Shown: piece by piece, positions 1-8,863 of the stretch
How positions within the stretch are numbered: the stretch's first letter is position 1
How the letters are laid out: each line of letters starts with the position of its first letter
Source: Streptococcus sp. k-402
GTDB taxonomy: Bacteria > Bacillota > Bacilli > Lactobacillales > Streptococcaceae
Assembly: GCF_013277515.1 (NCBI RefSeq)
Contig: NZ_VMNB01000003.1
Location: 198,230 to 262,229 of the forward strand
Reading direction: 5' to 3'
Length of the DNA: 64,000 nt
Position numbers and translations under genes: made by a program
Notes under the pieces: model-generated
Told to the model about the DNA's origin: nothing
The model's input: the letters and a program-made list of their open reading frames with translations, nothing else
Databases searched by the model: none

Positions 1-1
1 T

Positions 2-28
2 TTGAAAACGCTTGAAATATGATATAAT
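2..28 (+). promoter_or_regulatory. Promoter with cre-like CcpA site for the YesLMN operon
   Basis: A TATAAT -10 box lies at 23-28, about 20 bases before a good Shine-Dalgarno (AGGAGG). Positions 2-16 read TTGAAAACGCTTGAA, which matches the Gram-positive cre consensus WTGNAARCGNWWNCA at all but one position. A CcpA site overlapping the -35 region would make the operon subject to carbon catabolite repression. The match is seen; the regulation is inferred. Confidence 0.55.
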
Positions 29-57
29 AGTTTCATAGTTAATTTTAGGAGGGTATC

Positions 58-672
58 ATGGGTAGGTTTTTAGACTTTGTCTTTAATCGTTTCTTTTTAG
101 GGATGATTGCGACAGCCTTCTTTTGGCTATTAACCTTGGCAGGAGGAATTATCCTTGGTCTAGCGCCGGCTAGCGCCACCTTGATGAGCTTATATGCAGA
201 ATATGGTTATAGTTTTCGGGAATACAGTTTGAAGGAGGCTTGGTCTCTTTATAAGCAAAATTTTGTCTCCAGCAATCTGATTTTCTATAGCTTTCTAGGC
301 GTGGATCTAGTTTTAGTTTATGGCTTGTATCTCTTGGTGCAATTACCTCACCAGACTATCCTTCATTTGATTGCGACCTTTTTGAATGTCCTAGTAGTAG
401 CTCTGCTCTTTTTGGCCTATACAGTGTCTTTGAAACTACAAGTTTATTTTGACTTGTCCTATCGAAATAGTCTCAAACTATCCTTGATTGGCATTTTTAT
501 GAGTCTAGCAGCTGTGGCTAAGGTTCTCCTTGGGACAGTGCTACTTGTGGCAATTGGTTACTATATGCCTGCTCTTCTCTTCTTTGTAGGAATTGGGATG
601 TGGCATTTCTTTATCAGTGATATGTTGGAACCGATCTATGAAAGTATCCATGAAAAATTGGCGACAAAATAA
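58..672 (+). CDS. YesL-like (DUF624) membrane protein
   Basis: This 204-residue integral membrane protein has about five hydrophobic segments (roughly residues 15-40, 75-95, 100-125, 140-170 and 175-195). The short polar N-terminus (MGRFLDFVFNRFFLG) is typical of the YesL/DUF624 family. In Bacillus and streptococci such genes sit next to YesM/YesN two-component pairs linked to carbohydrate uptake, and the same order is seen here: the kinase gene starts 2 bases after this stop codon. The biochemical role of the family is unknown. A strong AGGAGG lies 7 bases before the ATG. Confidence 0.8.
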   Translation: MGRFLDFVFNRFFLGMIATAFFWLLTLAGGIILGLAPASATLMSLYAEYGYSFREYSLKEAWSLYKQNFVSSNLIFYSFLGVDLVLVYGLYLLVQLPHQTILHLIATFLNVLVVALLFLAYTVSLKLQVYFDLSYRNSLKLSLIGIFMSLAAVAKVLLGTVLLVAIGYYMPALLFFVGIGMWHFFISDMLEPIYESIHEKLATK

Positions 673-673
673 A

Positions 674-2320
674 ATGAAGCAGTTTTGGATTCATTCTCTA
701 TTAAAAATTTATAGCCTTGTCATGATTATCATTATTGCTAGTTTTGCGATTATGATATCTTATGCCGATTGGGATTCGCGCGAGAAGGAGGCTCAAAGAG
801 TTGCTCAACGTGTGACGACTCGAATGGTTAGTGAAATAGAGTATTATTATAGAGAGTCGACTCAGATAGCACAAGCCTTAGTTGATAATCAGGCTCGAAT
901 TGAAGGAATCTATAAATATTTCAGTCTTAGTACACCAGATTACTTTTATTGGCAACTAGAGCGTAAAGCTTCTCCATATGTATCTGTATCTTTGTATGAA
1001 AATATTGATGACTTGTATGTTCGAAATGATTTTGTGACAGGAGTAGCAATTGCCTTCCAAGATTATAAGGAAGTCTATGTTTCTTCTAGGGATAAACGGA
1101 GTGGAGAAAAAATCCTAGCTGAAAATTTTAAACCAGCAACTAATAGCTTCGCCATCCCTGTTTCTGACCCTGTTTCTGATAAGGATTTGGGAGTCGTCTA
1201 CATTTCCTTATCGCCGAATGTCTTACATGCTGCTATTGATAATACCCGAGGTCATATCCCGATGGCTGTTACCGTGACTTCACCTTTTGACATGGAGATA
1301 TTCCATATTGGTGAGAAGGTTACTATGGAGAATGAAGACTGGTTTGTTGGTGTGACCTCTCATGGCTATCAGGTTCAGGTGGCAGTTCCCAAAAACTTTG
1401 TTTTACAAGGAACAGTGACTAGCTCTGCTTTGATTGTGGGCTTGAGTCTTCTCTTTATTGTCATTCTCTATCTGACTTTGAGGCAGACCTTTGCCAACTA
1501 TCAAAAGCAGGTAGTGGATTTGGTGGATTCCATCCAAGCTATTGCCCAAGGGGAAGAAGGTCTTCGCATCGATACGCTTGAAAAGGACCAGGAATTGCTC
1601 CTAATCGCAGAGACCACCAATGATATGTTGGACCGTTTAGAAAAGAATATTCATGATATTTATCAGCTAGAGCTCAGTCAAAAAGATGCCAATATGCGAG
1701 CCCTACAAGCTCAAATCAATCCTCATTTTATGTATAATACGCTGGAATTCTTGCGCATGTATGCAGTTATGCAGAGTCAAGATGAGTTGGCAGATATTAT
1801 TTATGAGTTCAGTAGTCTCTTGCGGAACAATATTTCTGATGAAAGAGAAACTCTTCTCAAACAGGAATTGGAATTTTGCCGTAAATACAGCTATCTCTGC
1901 ATGGTTCGCTATCCAAAGTCCATTGCCTATGGTTTCAAGATAGCCCCAGAGTTAGAGAATATGAAGATTCCTAAATTTACCTTGCAACCGCTGGTAGAAA
2001 ACTATTTCGCGCATGGTGTTGACCATAGACGGACAGATAATGTGATTAGTATCAAGGCTCTTAAACAGGATGGTTTTGTGGAAATTTTAGTGGTAGATAA
2101 TGGTCGTGGGATGTCTGCTGAAAAGCTGGAAAGTATTCGAGAAAAATTAAGTCAGAGACATTTTGAACACCAAGCCAGCTACAGTGATCAAAGGCAGTCT
2201 ATCGGGATTGTCAATGTACATGAGCGTTTTGTGCTCTATTTTGGAGACCGCTATGCCATTACTATAGAGTCTGCAGAGCAAGCCGGTGTTCAGTATCGTA
2301 TTACAATTCAAGATGAGTAG
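674..2320 (+). CDS. YesM-type sensor histidine kinase (TCS07-like)
   Basis: The product is a 548-residue membrane kinase. There is a transmembrane segment at about residues 10-30, an extracellular sensing region, a second membrane segment near residue 250, a HAMP-like linker, and a His_kinase domain with the phospho-acceptor in AQINPHFMYNTLEFLRM (His about 351). The C-terminal HATPase has an N-box (QPLVENYFAHG) and a DNGRGMS motif. The start at 674 is chosen because it lies just after the upstream stop; the frame stays open to 593 inside the previous gene. It pairs with the AraC-type regulator 11 bases downstream. In pneumococcus the YesMN-like TCS07 has been tied to host-glycan use; I am relying on memory for that link. 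Confidence 0.88.
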   Translation: MKQFWIHSLLKIYSLVMIIIIASFAIMISYADWDSREKEAQRVAQRVTTRMVSEIEYYYRESTQIAQALVDNQARIEGIYKYFSLSTPDYFYWQLERKASPYVSVSLYENIDDLYVRNDFVTGVAIAFQDYKEVYVSSRDKRSGEKILAENFKPATNSFAIPVSDPVSDKDLGVVYISLSPNVLHAAIDNTRGHIPMAVTVTSPFDMEIFHIGEKVTMENEDWFVGVTSHGYQVQVAVPKNFVLQGTVTSSALIVGLSLLFIVILYLTLRQTFANYQKQVVDLVDSIQAIAQGEEGLRIDTLEKDQELLLIAETTNDMLDRLEKNIHDIYQLELSQKDANMRALQAQINPHFMYNTLEFLRMYAVMQSQDELADIIYEFSSLLRNNISDERETLLKQELEFCRKYSYLCMVRYPKSIAYGFKIAPELENMKIPKFTLQPLVENYFAHGVDHRRTDNVISIKALKQDGFVEILVVDNGRGMSAEKLESIREKLSQRHFEHQASYSDQRQSIGIVNVHERFVLYFGDRYAITIESAEQAGVQYRITIQDE

Positions 2321-2331
2321 AAAGGGAGAAA

Positions 2332-3618
2332 ATGTATAAAGTATTATTAGTAGATGATGAGTACATGGTGACAGAAGGTCTGAAGCGTTTGATTCCCTTT
2401 GATAAGTGGGATATGGAGGTCGTCGCAACAGCCAGTCATGCCGATGAAGCTCTAGAATATGTTCAGGAAAATCCTGTCGATGTCATCATTTCCGATGTCA
2501 ATATGCCCGACAAAACAGGGCTTGATATGATTCGAGAGATGAAAGAAATCTTACCAGATGCTGCCTATATCCTGCTGTCAGGTTATCAGGAGTTTGATTA
2601 TGTAAAAAGAGCAATGAACCTTAGTGTGGTGGACTATTTGGTCAAGCCTGTTGATAAGGTAGAGCTGGGAAATCTGCTGGAGAAGATTGCAGGTCAGCTC
2701 GGCGAGAGAGGGAAGAAAAGTCAGACTCTTAGTCAAGAATTAGACGAGGCTGGATTTGTTAGTTATTTAGGTGGTAAGGAGAATTGGTGGATAGGTCTTT
2801 CAAAGGAAAAACAGGGCTCCTTCACTATTCCCTACTATGTCTTGGGTCAAGATTGGCAGATTTTCATTTCTGACCAACCCCTAGATGGTTTGGTCGTTAC
2901 ACCTTTTGAAGCTCCTTATCAAGAACACTTTGAACGCTGGAAGCTGAATGCTGAGAAAGCCCTCTTTTACGGCTCTGTAAATCTACAGCAGTCTCAGAGT
3001 CTCTTTGCCTACTACGAACCGATTTATAGGGTTATCATTCAGGGGAATCTCAATCAAATCGTGGAAGAATTGAACCTTTTGGAGAAGGTGGTTCTTGAAA
3101 ATACACCGCGTGTTCCGATTACCAAACAGCTTTTTATCCAGTTTGTCATGGATGTCTTTCACTTGTTTGAACATCTCAAAGCTGATGATATGACGGACAT
3201 TGTCAAAACCATTCATGCTATTCAATCCTTCGATGAATTGGTTTCTTATATCAAGGAAACTCTGACCAGCTTTTTCGGTCAATACCGTATGAATGAAAAT
3301 GTGGTCAGTGTGCTGGAAGTCATTGGTCGTGATTACCAAAAGGAGCTGTCCCTCAAGGATATCAGTAAGGCCCTCTTTATCAATCCTGTCTATCTAGGAC
3401 AGTTGATTAAGCGTGAAACCGATTCGACCTTTGCAGAGTTACTAAACAAACAACGTATTAAGGCTGCCCAGCAGCTCTTGCTTTCGACTAGTGATAGTAT
3501 CGAAGATATTTGTTATGCTGTTGGTTACAGTAACCTTGGATATTTCTATAAAGTGTTCCGAAAATTGTGCGGAAAATCGCCAAAAGCCTACCGAAAACAG
3601 GTAGAAACGATACTATAA
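2332..3618 (+). CDS. YesN-type response regulator, REC plus AraC HTH (TCS07-like)
   Basis: The 428-residue protein begins with a receiver domain (VLLVDDE; phospho-acceptor Asp55 in IISDVNMPD; conserved Lys in DYLVKPVDK, about residue 102). A linker of about 200 residues follows, then two AraC-type helix-turn-helix motifs near residues 330-425 (KDISKALFINPVYLGQLIKRE and DICYAVGYSNLGYFYKVFRK). This is the usual YesN architecture. It should bind DNA as the output of the kinase encoded just upstream. The start has a GGGAGAAA ribosome site. Confidence 0.9.
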   Translation: MYKVLLVDDEYMVTEGLKRLIPFDKWDMEVVATASHADEALEYVQENPVDVIISDVNMPDKTGLDMIREMKEILPDAAYILLSGYQEFDYVKRAMNLSVVDYLVKPVDKVELGNLLEKIAGQLGERGKKSQTLSQELDEAGFVSYLGGKENWWIGLSKEKQGSFTIPYYVLGQDWQIFISDQPLDGLVVTPFEAPYQEHFERWKLNAEKALFYGSVNLQQSQSLFAYYEPIYRVIIQGNLNQIVEELNLLEKVVLENTPRVPITKQLFIQFVMDVFHLFEHLKADDMTDIVKTIHAIQSFDELVSYIKETLTSFFGQYRMNENVVSVLEVIGRDYQKELSLKDISKALFINPVYLGQLIKRETDSTFAELLNKQRIKAAQQLLLSTSDSIEDICYAVGYSNLGYFYKVFRKLCGKSPKAYRKQVETIL

Positions 3619-3621
3619 GAT

Positions 3622-3650
3622 TTGTATTCCTTTACAAAAAGTGCTATAAT
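3622..3650 (+). promoter_or_regulatory. Sigma-A promoter for the 3679 gene
   Basis: TTGTAT at 3622-3627 and TATAAT at 3645-3650 are separated by 17 bases. An AGGAGG follows, and the ATG is at 3679. Confidence 0.75.
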
Positions 3651-3678
3651 ATGAATAATATTATTAGGAGGTTCTATC

Positions 3679-4212
3679 ATGAAAAAGAAACCGATTTATC
3701 TATGGGTCTTGTTAATCTTGTCTGCCCTTATTTCAGCAATGTCTCTGTTTGGAATGTTGAGTCCCTTACCTAGCAAAGAAGCTCTTCGTGCCGCTCAGAA
3801 ACAAGTTGCAGGGGTCAGTGCTCAGCAATTAGAAGACCAGCTTAATTACAACTATGGAGTAGCAGAAGCGTATCATTCTATTTTTAATATGGCCTTGATT
3901 GTGCTATCTGCTATTTTAGTGGTCGTAGCGATTGTCTTCCTTATTCGTAAGAATTTGCAATATGCAAACTATACTTACGTTGGCTATGTTTTGTTAGCTA
4001 TTATCGGTTCGATTTATGGCTATGTTGGTTTACAGGACGCTGTGCAGTTGGTTCAAGATGAGACCATGCGTTTGACAATGAGTATTGGTTCAAAAGCTGT
4101 CAGCATTTTCTATATCGTCATCAATATTCTCTTCCTAGCTCTTGTCTTCTATAAGATGTGGCGACAACAGAAAGCCTTGGCAGAAGAAGAGGAAGCAGAA
4201 AATCTTGCCTAA
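3679..4212 (+). CDS. Small integral membrane protein, function unknown
   Basis: This 177-residue protein has a hydrophobic N-terminal segment (residues 5-27), an extracellular stretch of about 45 residues, and then three membrane helices (about 65-90, 97-118, 133-157). It ends in an acidic tail ([13 protein letters not shown]). I recognise no enzymatic motif. It has its own promoter and is followed by a strong terminator, so it is probably monocistronic. Confidence 0.75.
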   Translation: MKKKPIYLWVLLILSALISAMSLFGMLSPLPSKEALRAAQKQVAGVSAQQLEDQLNYNYGVAEAYHSIFNMALIVLSAILVVVAIVFLIRKNLQYANYTYVGYVLLAIIGSIYGYVGLQDAVQLVQDETMRLTMSIGSKAVSIFYIVINILFLALVFYKMWRQQKALAEEEEAENLA

Positions 4213-4224
4213 GTATTGACAAAA

Positions 4225-4260
4225 AAGAACTATCAAGATACAATCTTGGTAGTTCTTTTT
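4225..4260 (+). terminator. Intrinsic terminator
   Basis: AAGAACTATCAAGAT pairs with ATCTTGGTAGTTCTT across a 3-base loop, and a T run follows. It ends the 3679-4212 transcript just ahead of nrdI. Confidence 0.85.
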
Positions 4261-4289
4261 CGATTAAAAATAAAATCATGGAGGTACAT

Positions 4290-4760
4290 ATGAAGACAAT
4301 TTCTTTAGTTTATATTAGTTTGAGTGGCAACACTGAAAGTTTTGTGACGCGCTTGAAAGATTATCTCTTGTCCCAGTACGAGGGAATTGAGGTTCAAAAG
4401 ATTCATATCAAGGATTTGGTCAAGGAAGGTAAAAATTTCTATGAGATGGACCATCCCTATGTCGCTTTTTTGCCGACCTATCTCGAAGGTGGGAATGGCG
4501 TTGATAACGGAGATGTCGAGATCTTGACGACACCCGTTGGGGATTTTATCGCCTATGGTGACAATGCTAGTAAGTGTTTTGGTGTAGTTGGCTCAGGAAA
4601 TCGTAACTTTAATAACCAATACTGCCTGACAGCCAAGCAATACAGTCAACGCTTTGGTTTCCCTGTATTGGCTGACTTTGAAATGCGAGGCATGCTGGAA
4701 GATATCAAACGTGTCGCAGCGATTATCGCAGATTTGTATGAGTTGGAAAAGGAGAATTAA
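4290..4760 (+). CDS. nrdI: NrdI-family flavodoxin-like protein
   Basis: This 156-residue protein has a flavodoxin-like FMN-binding loop ([14 protein letters not shown], residues 8-21). The later blocks ([38 protein letters not shown]) are characteristic of NrdI. NrdI delivers the oxidant that activates the dimanganese cofactor of class Ib ribonucleotide reductase. The class Ib subunits are not in this window. The start at 4290 follows a GGAGG; the frame is open further upstream only through the terminator of the previous gene. Confidence 0.85.
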   Translation: MKTISLVYISLSGNTESFVTRLKDYLLSQYEGIEVQKIHIKDLVKEGKNFYEMDHPYVAFLPTYLEGGNGVDNGDVEILTTPVGDFIAYGDNASKCFGVVGSGNRNFNNQYCLTAKQYSQRFGFPVLADFEMRGMLEDIKRVAAIIADLYELEKEN

Positions 4761-4825
4761 AGTCAATATAAGAGGCGCTTGGGATTTTTCAACTGTTTTT
4801 GAGTATAAACAGTCTTTGAGAACGT

Positions 4826-4875
4826 AAAAAAGCATAAGTTCAGGTCTTCAAAACCTTGTTCTTATGCTTTTTATC
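4826..4875. terminator. Bidirectional terminator
   Basis: AAAAAGCATAAG (4826-4838) pairs with CTTATGCTTTTT (4861-4872). There is a T run on both strands, so it can stop the nrdI transcript and transcripts arriving from the right. Confidence 0.75.
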
Positions 4876-4914
4876 ATAGAAATATTTGCTGCATTTTCTC
4901 TTGAAATGAAACCT

Positions 4915-5020
4915 TATACTCAATGAAAATCAAAGAGCAAACTAGGAAACTAGCCGCAGGCTGTACTTGAGTACGGCAAGGCGACGTTGACGTGGTTTGA
5001 AGAGATTTGCGAAGAGTATT
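4915..5020 (-). repeat. BOX element (boxA-boxC, no boxB)
   Basis: The segment runs from TATACTCAATGAAAATCAAA (boxC end) to TACGGCAAGGCGACGTTGAC and GAAGAGATTTGCGAAGAGTA (boxA), on the strand opposite to the usual A-to-C reading. The boxA part contains the sequence used for the standard BOX-PCR primer, with one change. BOX elements are dispersed intergenic repeats of S. pneumoniae and relatives. Confidence 0.88.
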
Positions 5021-5042
5021 ATCTTCATCTCGCGCTTGTCAG

Positions 5043-6305
5043 TTATCCTGCTTTTCCGATTGCGAGTGCGTAGATAAAGAAGATGGCGAAGCCAAAGAGG
5101 AAAATCAATCCTGCAATGGCAAGGTGTTTGAGCCAAGAAGGAAGATTTTTGTTTTCACGCGTTACCAAGGCGTAATTCAAAAGAGCGAAGAATGGTGTTG
5201 TCAGGAAAGAACCAATCATGGCAAAGCGGAGCATGGTTGAAACCTGACCAGCGAAGAACTTGATAATGACGATACCGATGATAGCAGTGATAGTCATCCA
5301 GATATTCAAAGATTTACGATTGTCTTCTTTTTGACTGATTAGCAGTCGGAGAGATTCCTGATTGACACGAGAATAGCCATCAATAACAGTGATAACTGTT
5401 CCAAAGATACAGAGGAAGGCAATAAAGGTAATCAAGTAACGGGACCATTCGCCAAGAACAGAGGCATACATGCCCACGAATTGAGAGATGTATTTGGCTG
5501 AAGCAGCTTCAACCGCCTGCCCTGTAGGATACTGAATCAGTGCTCCCAGTGCCACAAAGAAGACGGCTAGAATAGCTGTTCCAATATAACCAGTGTTAAA
5601 GTCAAACAGAGCGTCTTCTGTGTTAAAGTTGACGGTCTTTCTCTTTTCAGCAGACCAAAGTGAATTGATAGCTGAAATTTCAATAGGAGCAGGCATCCAC
5701 CCTAAGAGGGAAACGATGAAGGGTAGAGCTGCCATTTGCCAAGGTGTTTTCTCGACAAAATCAGAACTGTATTCTGGATGCTTGACCGCTGCGATGATAA
5801 CTGCAAGAACAGTTGCAATGGTTAAGGCAGACATAATCCATTTGACCATGCCGTCTAAAAGTTTGTAGCCTCCAAAGAGTAGCATAGCCCAAATGATTGC
5901 AACGAGAATGAGGGACCATTGAGTAATGCTAAGTTCAATCATTGGGAAGGCGCTGGCGATGATAGCTGAGCACAGAATGGCGACACCAGCTGTGTTGACC
6001 ATAGCCGAAAAGACATTGAGGATAAAGAAAATCCAGAGATAGAGTTTTCCTTTTTCGGCATAACCTTCAACCAAAGTCTTTCCAGTATCAGCTGTGTATT
6101 CAGCACCAAAACGGAAAAATGGATATTTAAAGACATTGGCTAAGATGACCAAGAGAAGTAGAGACCAACCGTAAGAACCGCCAGCTTGAGTGGAGGATAC
6201 AATGTGGGAACCTCCAACAGCGGCAGTTGCCATTAGGATTCCAGGTCCCATTGCTTTTAGCTTGCTTGCCCAGGTTGATTGATTTAAGGAAATAGCTTGT
6301 GACAT
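5043..6305 (-). CDS. NRAMP-related transporter lacking the canonical metal motif
   Basis: The 420-residue protein has about eleven hydrophobic helices and follows the NRAMP fold in outline (MGPGILMATAAVGGSHIVSSTQAGG in helix 1; GWMPAPIEISAINSLWSAEK in the helix 6 region). Metal-transporting NRAMPs carry DPGN in helix 1 and MPH in helix 6. Here these are replaced by AVGGSH and MPAP, so manganese or iron transport cannot be assumed. It may move another cation or an organic substrate. It is transcribed leftward alone, with an AAGGAG site before the ATG. Confidence 0.7.
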   Translation of the reverse strand: MSQAISLNQSTWASKLKAMGPGILMATAAVGGSHIVSSTQAGGSYGWSLLLLVILANVFKYPFFRFGAEYTADTGKTLVEGYAEKGKLYLWIFFILNVFSAMVNTAGVAILCSAIIASAFPMIELSITQWSLILVAIIWAMLLFGGYKLLDGMVKWIMSALTIATVLAVIIAAVKHPEYSSDFVEKTPWQMAALPFIVSLLGWMPAPIEISAINSLWSAEKRKTVNFNTEDALFDFNTGYIGTAILAVFFVALGALIQYPTGQAVEAASAKYISQFVGMYASVLGEWSRYLITFIAFLCIFGTVITVIDGYSRVNQESLRLLISQKEDNRKSLNIWMTITAIIGIVIIKFFAGQVSTMLRFAMIGSFLTTPFFALLNYALVTRENKNLPSWLKHLAIAGLIFLFGFAIFFIYALAIGKAG

Positions 6306-6520
6306 GATAAATACTCCTTTTTGAATTTTCAGAATAATCTGGATATGTAATCTATATTCTACAAAAAACTTTGGAAAAATGCAAGAATATTTTGAAAAAA
6401 GATAGAAAATTACAGAAAATTCACAAAGAAGACCTGAAAATAACTGCTATGATAGCAAGGTGCAGCAGGATAAAGAAAAACCGAGAAGTTTCTTTCTCGG
6501 ATTTGCTTATTATGAGTTTC

Positions 6521-6979
6521 TTACTTTCTATGCTCCAAGAGTTGATTGATGTGGTCCACTTTTTTAGATTCTTTTTTATAAAGAATAGCCCAAATGATGA
6601 GGTAGACAATCGCAAACTCGATAATGAGCTGGAGGTAGAAAATCCAGTGGAAGGGGAACCAACCTGCTAGGGTTGCTAGTGGGACAAAGCCAGCCAGCAT
6701 AAGGAAAAAATGAGTCAGAGTTGCACGGAGCATGCTCCAGTCACGGCTGAATAATCGGTTGCCAAAGTTGAAGAGAATACCGATGGCTGCCCAGATAAGA
6801 GTACAGTAGAGCAAGACCAGGGCACCGTGAACCTGATGTTGAGCCATCACTTGGCCGATGAGAGAGTAGGGATTTAGTGGTGCGTAGGTATTTGGTGCAT
6901 AAATGAGTGAAAAGATGATAGAGAGGATGAGGCCGATGAGGACACCAGTAGCTGCGTCGTGGAAGATTTGTTTTTTCAT
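6521..6979 (-). CDS. DUF3021 membrane protein
   Basis: This 152-residue protein has four predicted membrane helices (about residues 10-28, 45-68, 85-105, 110-132) and a basic C-terminus. It overlaps the LytTR gene upstream by 4 bases. DUF3021 proteins regularly pair with small LytTR regulators and often restrain them in the membrane. That pairing is established for LytTR regulatory systems; the inhibitory role here is inferred. Confidence 0.82.
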   Translation of the reverse strand: MKKQIFHDAATGVLIGLILSIIFSLIYAPNTYAPLNPYSLIGQVMAQHQVHGALVLLYCTLIWAAIGILFNFGNRLFSRDWSMLRATLTHFFLMLAGFVPLATLAGWFPFHWIFYLQLIIEFAIVYLIIWAILYKKESKKVDHINQLLEHRK

Positions 6980-7416
6980 AGTTCTAATTTCTCCTTGATG
7001 GTTTTTAGATAACGGCGTGAAGAGTAGGTGAAGCTTTCGTTTTTCAAGAAAATTTCTACTAGGCCGTTGGGCGTAAGCTTGAGATGGGAGATGGAGTCGA
7101 TATTGATGATTTCTGATTGGGAAATTTGGATAAAATTGCTTGGCAAGAGTTCAAGGATCTGATAGAGTCGTAAGTCAATGGTGTAGGTCTGACTCGCCGT
7201 TTCTGCTAGAACCTTCCGATTCTCAATATAGAAGCGCTGAATCTTGCCAATCTCAACTAGATAGACCTGATCATCGATTTTTCCTTTGATTTTTTCTGTT
7301 CGGTCAAGATTTTCTGCGAACTCGATGACTTTTTGGACTTTTTCGGTCTCTTGAGGTGCTTGGACAATCAGCTTTTCCTCTTCGTAAGTTTCACTAATCT
7401 GTAGTTCTACTTTCAT
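6976..7416 (-). CDS. LytTR-domain transcriptional regulator
   Basis: The 146-residue protein has an N-terminal region of about 45 residues followed by a LytTR DNA-binding domain (ETASQTYTIDLRLYQILELL, SEIINIDSISHLK, SRRYLKTIKEKL). It lacks a receiver domain, so it is the stand-alone type controlled by its membrane partner. The start MKVELQISETY is chosen because it follows AAGGAGAG; the frame stays open 21 codons further upstream without a ribosome site. Confidence 0.85.
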   Translation of the reverse strand: MKVELQISETYEEEKLIVQAPQETEKVQKVIEFAENLDRTEKIKGKIDDQVYLVEIGKIQRFYIENRKVLAETASQTYTIDLRLYQILELLPSNFIQISQSEIINIDSISHLKLTPNGLVEIFLKNESFTYSSRRYLKTIKEKLEL

Positions 7417-7488
7417 AAATTTCTCTCCTTGTTTTTCATACAAAATTGTGATCACTTCTTGTACACCTTTATTAAACACTATTTTTCA

Positions 7489-7622
7489 GCCCCTTGCAAG
7501 GGACTTTGTCTATGTGGAGGGATTTGGCTCCTATGTGGTGGAGTTTTTCTGTCCTATCTGAAATATGGTATAATAGCACTAATCAATTTCTAGGAAAATA
7601 GATACGGAAAGGGGCTGAAAGA
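7489..7622 (+). repeat. Duplicate copy of the mutL promoter and leader
   Basis: This segment is nearly identical to 15865-15998, which immediately precedes mutL. Both contain CAAGGGACTTTGTCTATGTG, an extended -10 (TGGTATAATAGCAC) and end in GGGGCTGAAAGA. Here no mutL follows; the copy runs into a decayed reading frame. The two copies bracket the lanthipeptide block and mark its boundaries. Confidence 0.85.
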
Positions 7623-7724
7623 ACTAGGGGAACAGTTGGAATTAGAAAGTGATAGGTATGAAAAGTGGCGTTGAAGCTGAATAAGTTTATAAAGCGTTTG
7701 AATGAAGAAATGGAAAGTAAATAA
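7621..7724 (+). pseudogene. Decayed gene end behind the duplicated promoter
   Basis: One frame reads ELGEQLELESDRYEKWR and stops at 7672. The next frame continues LKLNKFIKRLNEEMESK and stops at 7722. Together they look like the charged C-terminal tail of a protein split by one frameshift near 7670. No start codon or function can be assigned. Confidence 0.4.
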
Positions 7725-7848
7725 GTTGACGATGAATTACAAAATAGATTTTATCTACAATTTGTATCTTTCAAATCGTTGATTTGAATTTTAGATTTAA
7801 TCATGCTACAATTAAAACTGAAATCAAATAGAAGAGGAAAATACAAAC

Positions 7849-8715
7849 GTGGGCACACTACTAGCAACAAGATTAAAAAATAGACGGAAAGAATTAAAAA
7901 TGTCTCAGCGAGAACTAGCTGAAGGTATCTGTAAACAGGGGCAAATCAGCCGATTAGAGAGCGGAGAGTTTACCCCTGGAGCGGATTTCCTGCATGCCCT
8001 TGCTAAGAAGTTAAAAGTCAGTATGGATTATTTTTTTGATGAGCAGGTTGTAGAGAAAGTTGAGGAGTTATCAGAATTTAAGAAATTAGCACAGACATTT
8101 ATTACAAATCGCAATTATGAGTCTTTGAAATATATATATGAATTGGAGAATGTAAAAGCTTACCGCCTATCTTTAGCAGATAAAATCTACATGGAATGGA
8201 TAAAATCTCTGATAGATTTTTATTTTTACGGACAAAAAGAAGATGCGATTGTACGATTAGAGGGGGTATTATCACAGTTAAGTGTATCTGATTTGAACTA
8301 TCTCCAAGTTTCAAACACCCTATTCAATTTTTATTATGATATTGGAGATTTAGGTCGTTTCAATAAAATTCGTGAAAAACTAGAGTATCAAGTAAATCAA
8401 CTCAATTTGAGTACAATCGAAGAGTTAGAACTATCTATTAAGTTTAACTACAACGTTTGTCGTTATCTATGGTTACAGAAAAATATTGAAGAAGCTATTA
8501 CTAAAATTACAGCCACTATAAAACAATGTAAGGCTTACAGAACGAATTATCTTTTGGCTGATTTGTACTTATTGATGGGAAACGTAAGTGAAAATTTCTC
8601 TTCTAAAAGTTCAGTGAAAGAATATTTTGAAACAGCTCATTTCCTTTACAAATTAGAGGAAAACATGTCAATGGCTTTGAAAGTTGAGCATTACATTGCA
8701 GATATAATAGAATAA
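7849..8715 (+). CDS. TprA/PlcR-type (RRNPP) peptide-responsive regulator
   Basis: This 288-residue protein has an N-terminal XRE helix-turn-helix (residues 6-62: RLKNRRKELKMSQRELAEGI, ISRLESGEFTPGADFLHALA). About 220 residues of helical TPR-like repeats follow. This is the architecture of the RRNPP regulators PlcR, TprA and Rgg, which bind small secreted peptides after re-import. The start is a GTG at 7849 after GAAGAGGAAA. A PhrA-like peptide gene follows 149 bases downstream behind its own promoter, as in the pneumococcal TprA/PhrA systems that control lanthipeptide genes. It probably controls the cluster to its right. Confidence 0.85.
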   Translation: MGTLLATRLKNRRKELKMSQRELAEGICKQGQISRLESGEFTPGADFLHALAKKLKVSMDYFFDEQVVEKVEELSEFKKLAQTFITNRNYESLKYIYELENVKAYRLSLADKIYMEWIKSLIDFYFYGQKEDAIVRLEGVLSQLSVSDLNYLQVSNTLFNFYYDIGDLGRFNKIREKLEYQVNQLNLSTIEELELSIKFNYNVCRYLWLQKNIEEAITKITATIKQCKAYRTNYLLADLYLLMGNVSENFSSKSSVKEYFETAHFLYKLEENMSMALKVEHYIADIIE

Positions 8716-8719
8716 TGAA

Positions 8720-8750
8720 TACGGTGTTCAAGTGAGCATCGTTTTTTAAA
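8720..8750 (+). terminator. Terminator of the RRNPP regulator gene
   Basis: ACGGTGTTCA and TGAGCATCGT pair with two G-T wobbles, followed by TTTTTT. It separates the regulator from the peptide promoter. Confidence 0.65.
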
Positions 8751-8809
8751 CTTATCTTAGATACAAAAAAGTATTAAAAAAAAAAAAATAAAAAAATGTT
8801 ATAAAATAC

Positions 8810-8838
8810 TTGACGAGCTAATTTTGAAGTGATAAAAT
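8810..8838 (+). promoter_or_regulatory. Promoter of the PhrA-like peptide gene
   Basis: TTGACG (8810-8815) and TAAAAT (8833-8838) are separated by 17 bases, with AAAGGAGAGG just before the ATG at 8864. Poly-A tracts lie directly upstream. It is the probable target of the RRNPP regulator. Confidence 0.75.
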
Positions 8839-8863
8839 AAATGAAAGAAAAAAGGAGAGGTAT

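Noticed and set aside
6371..6670. 99-residue plus-strand frame at 6371
   Set aside because: It largely overlaps the DUF3021 gene in antisense and reads low-complexity Lys-rich sequence.
7417..7479. Extended N-terminus of the LytTR protein
   Set aside because: There is no ribosome site before 7479, while AAGGAGAG lies at the right distance before 7416.
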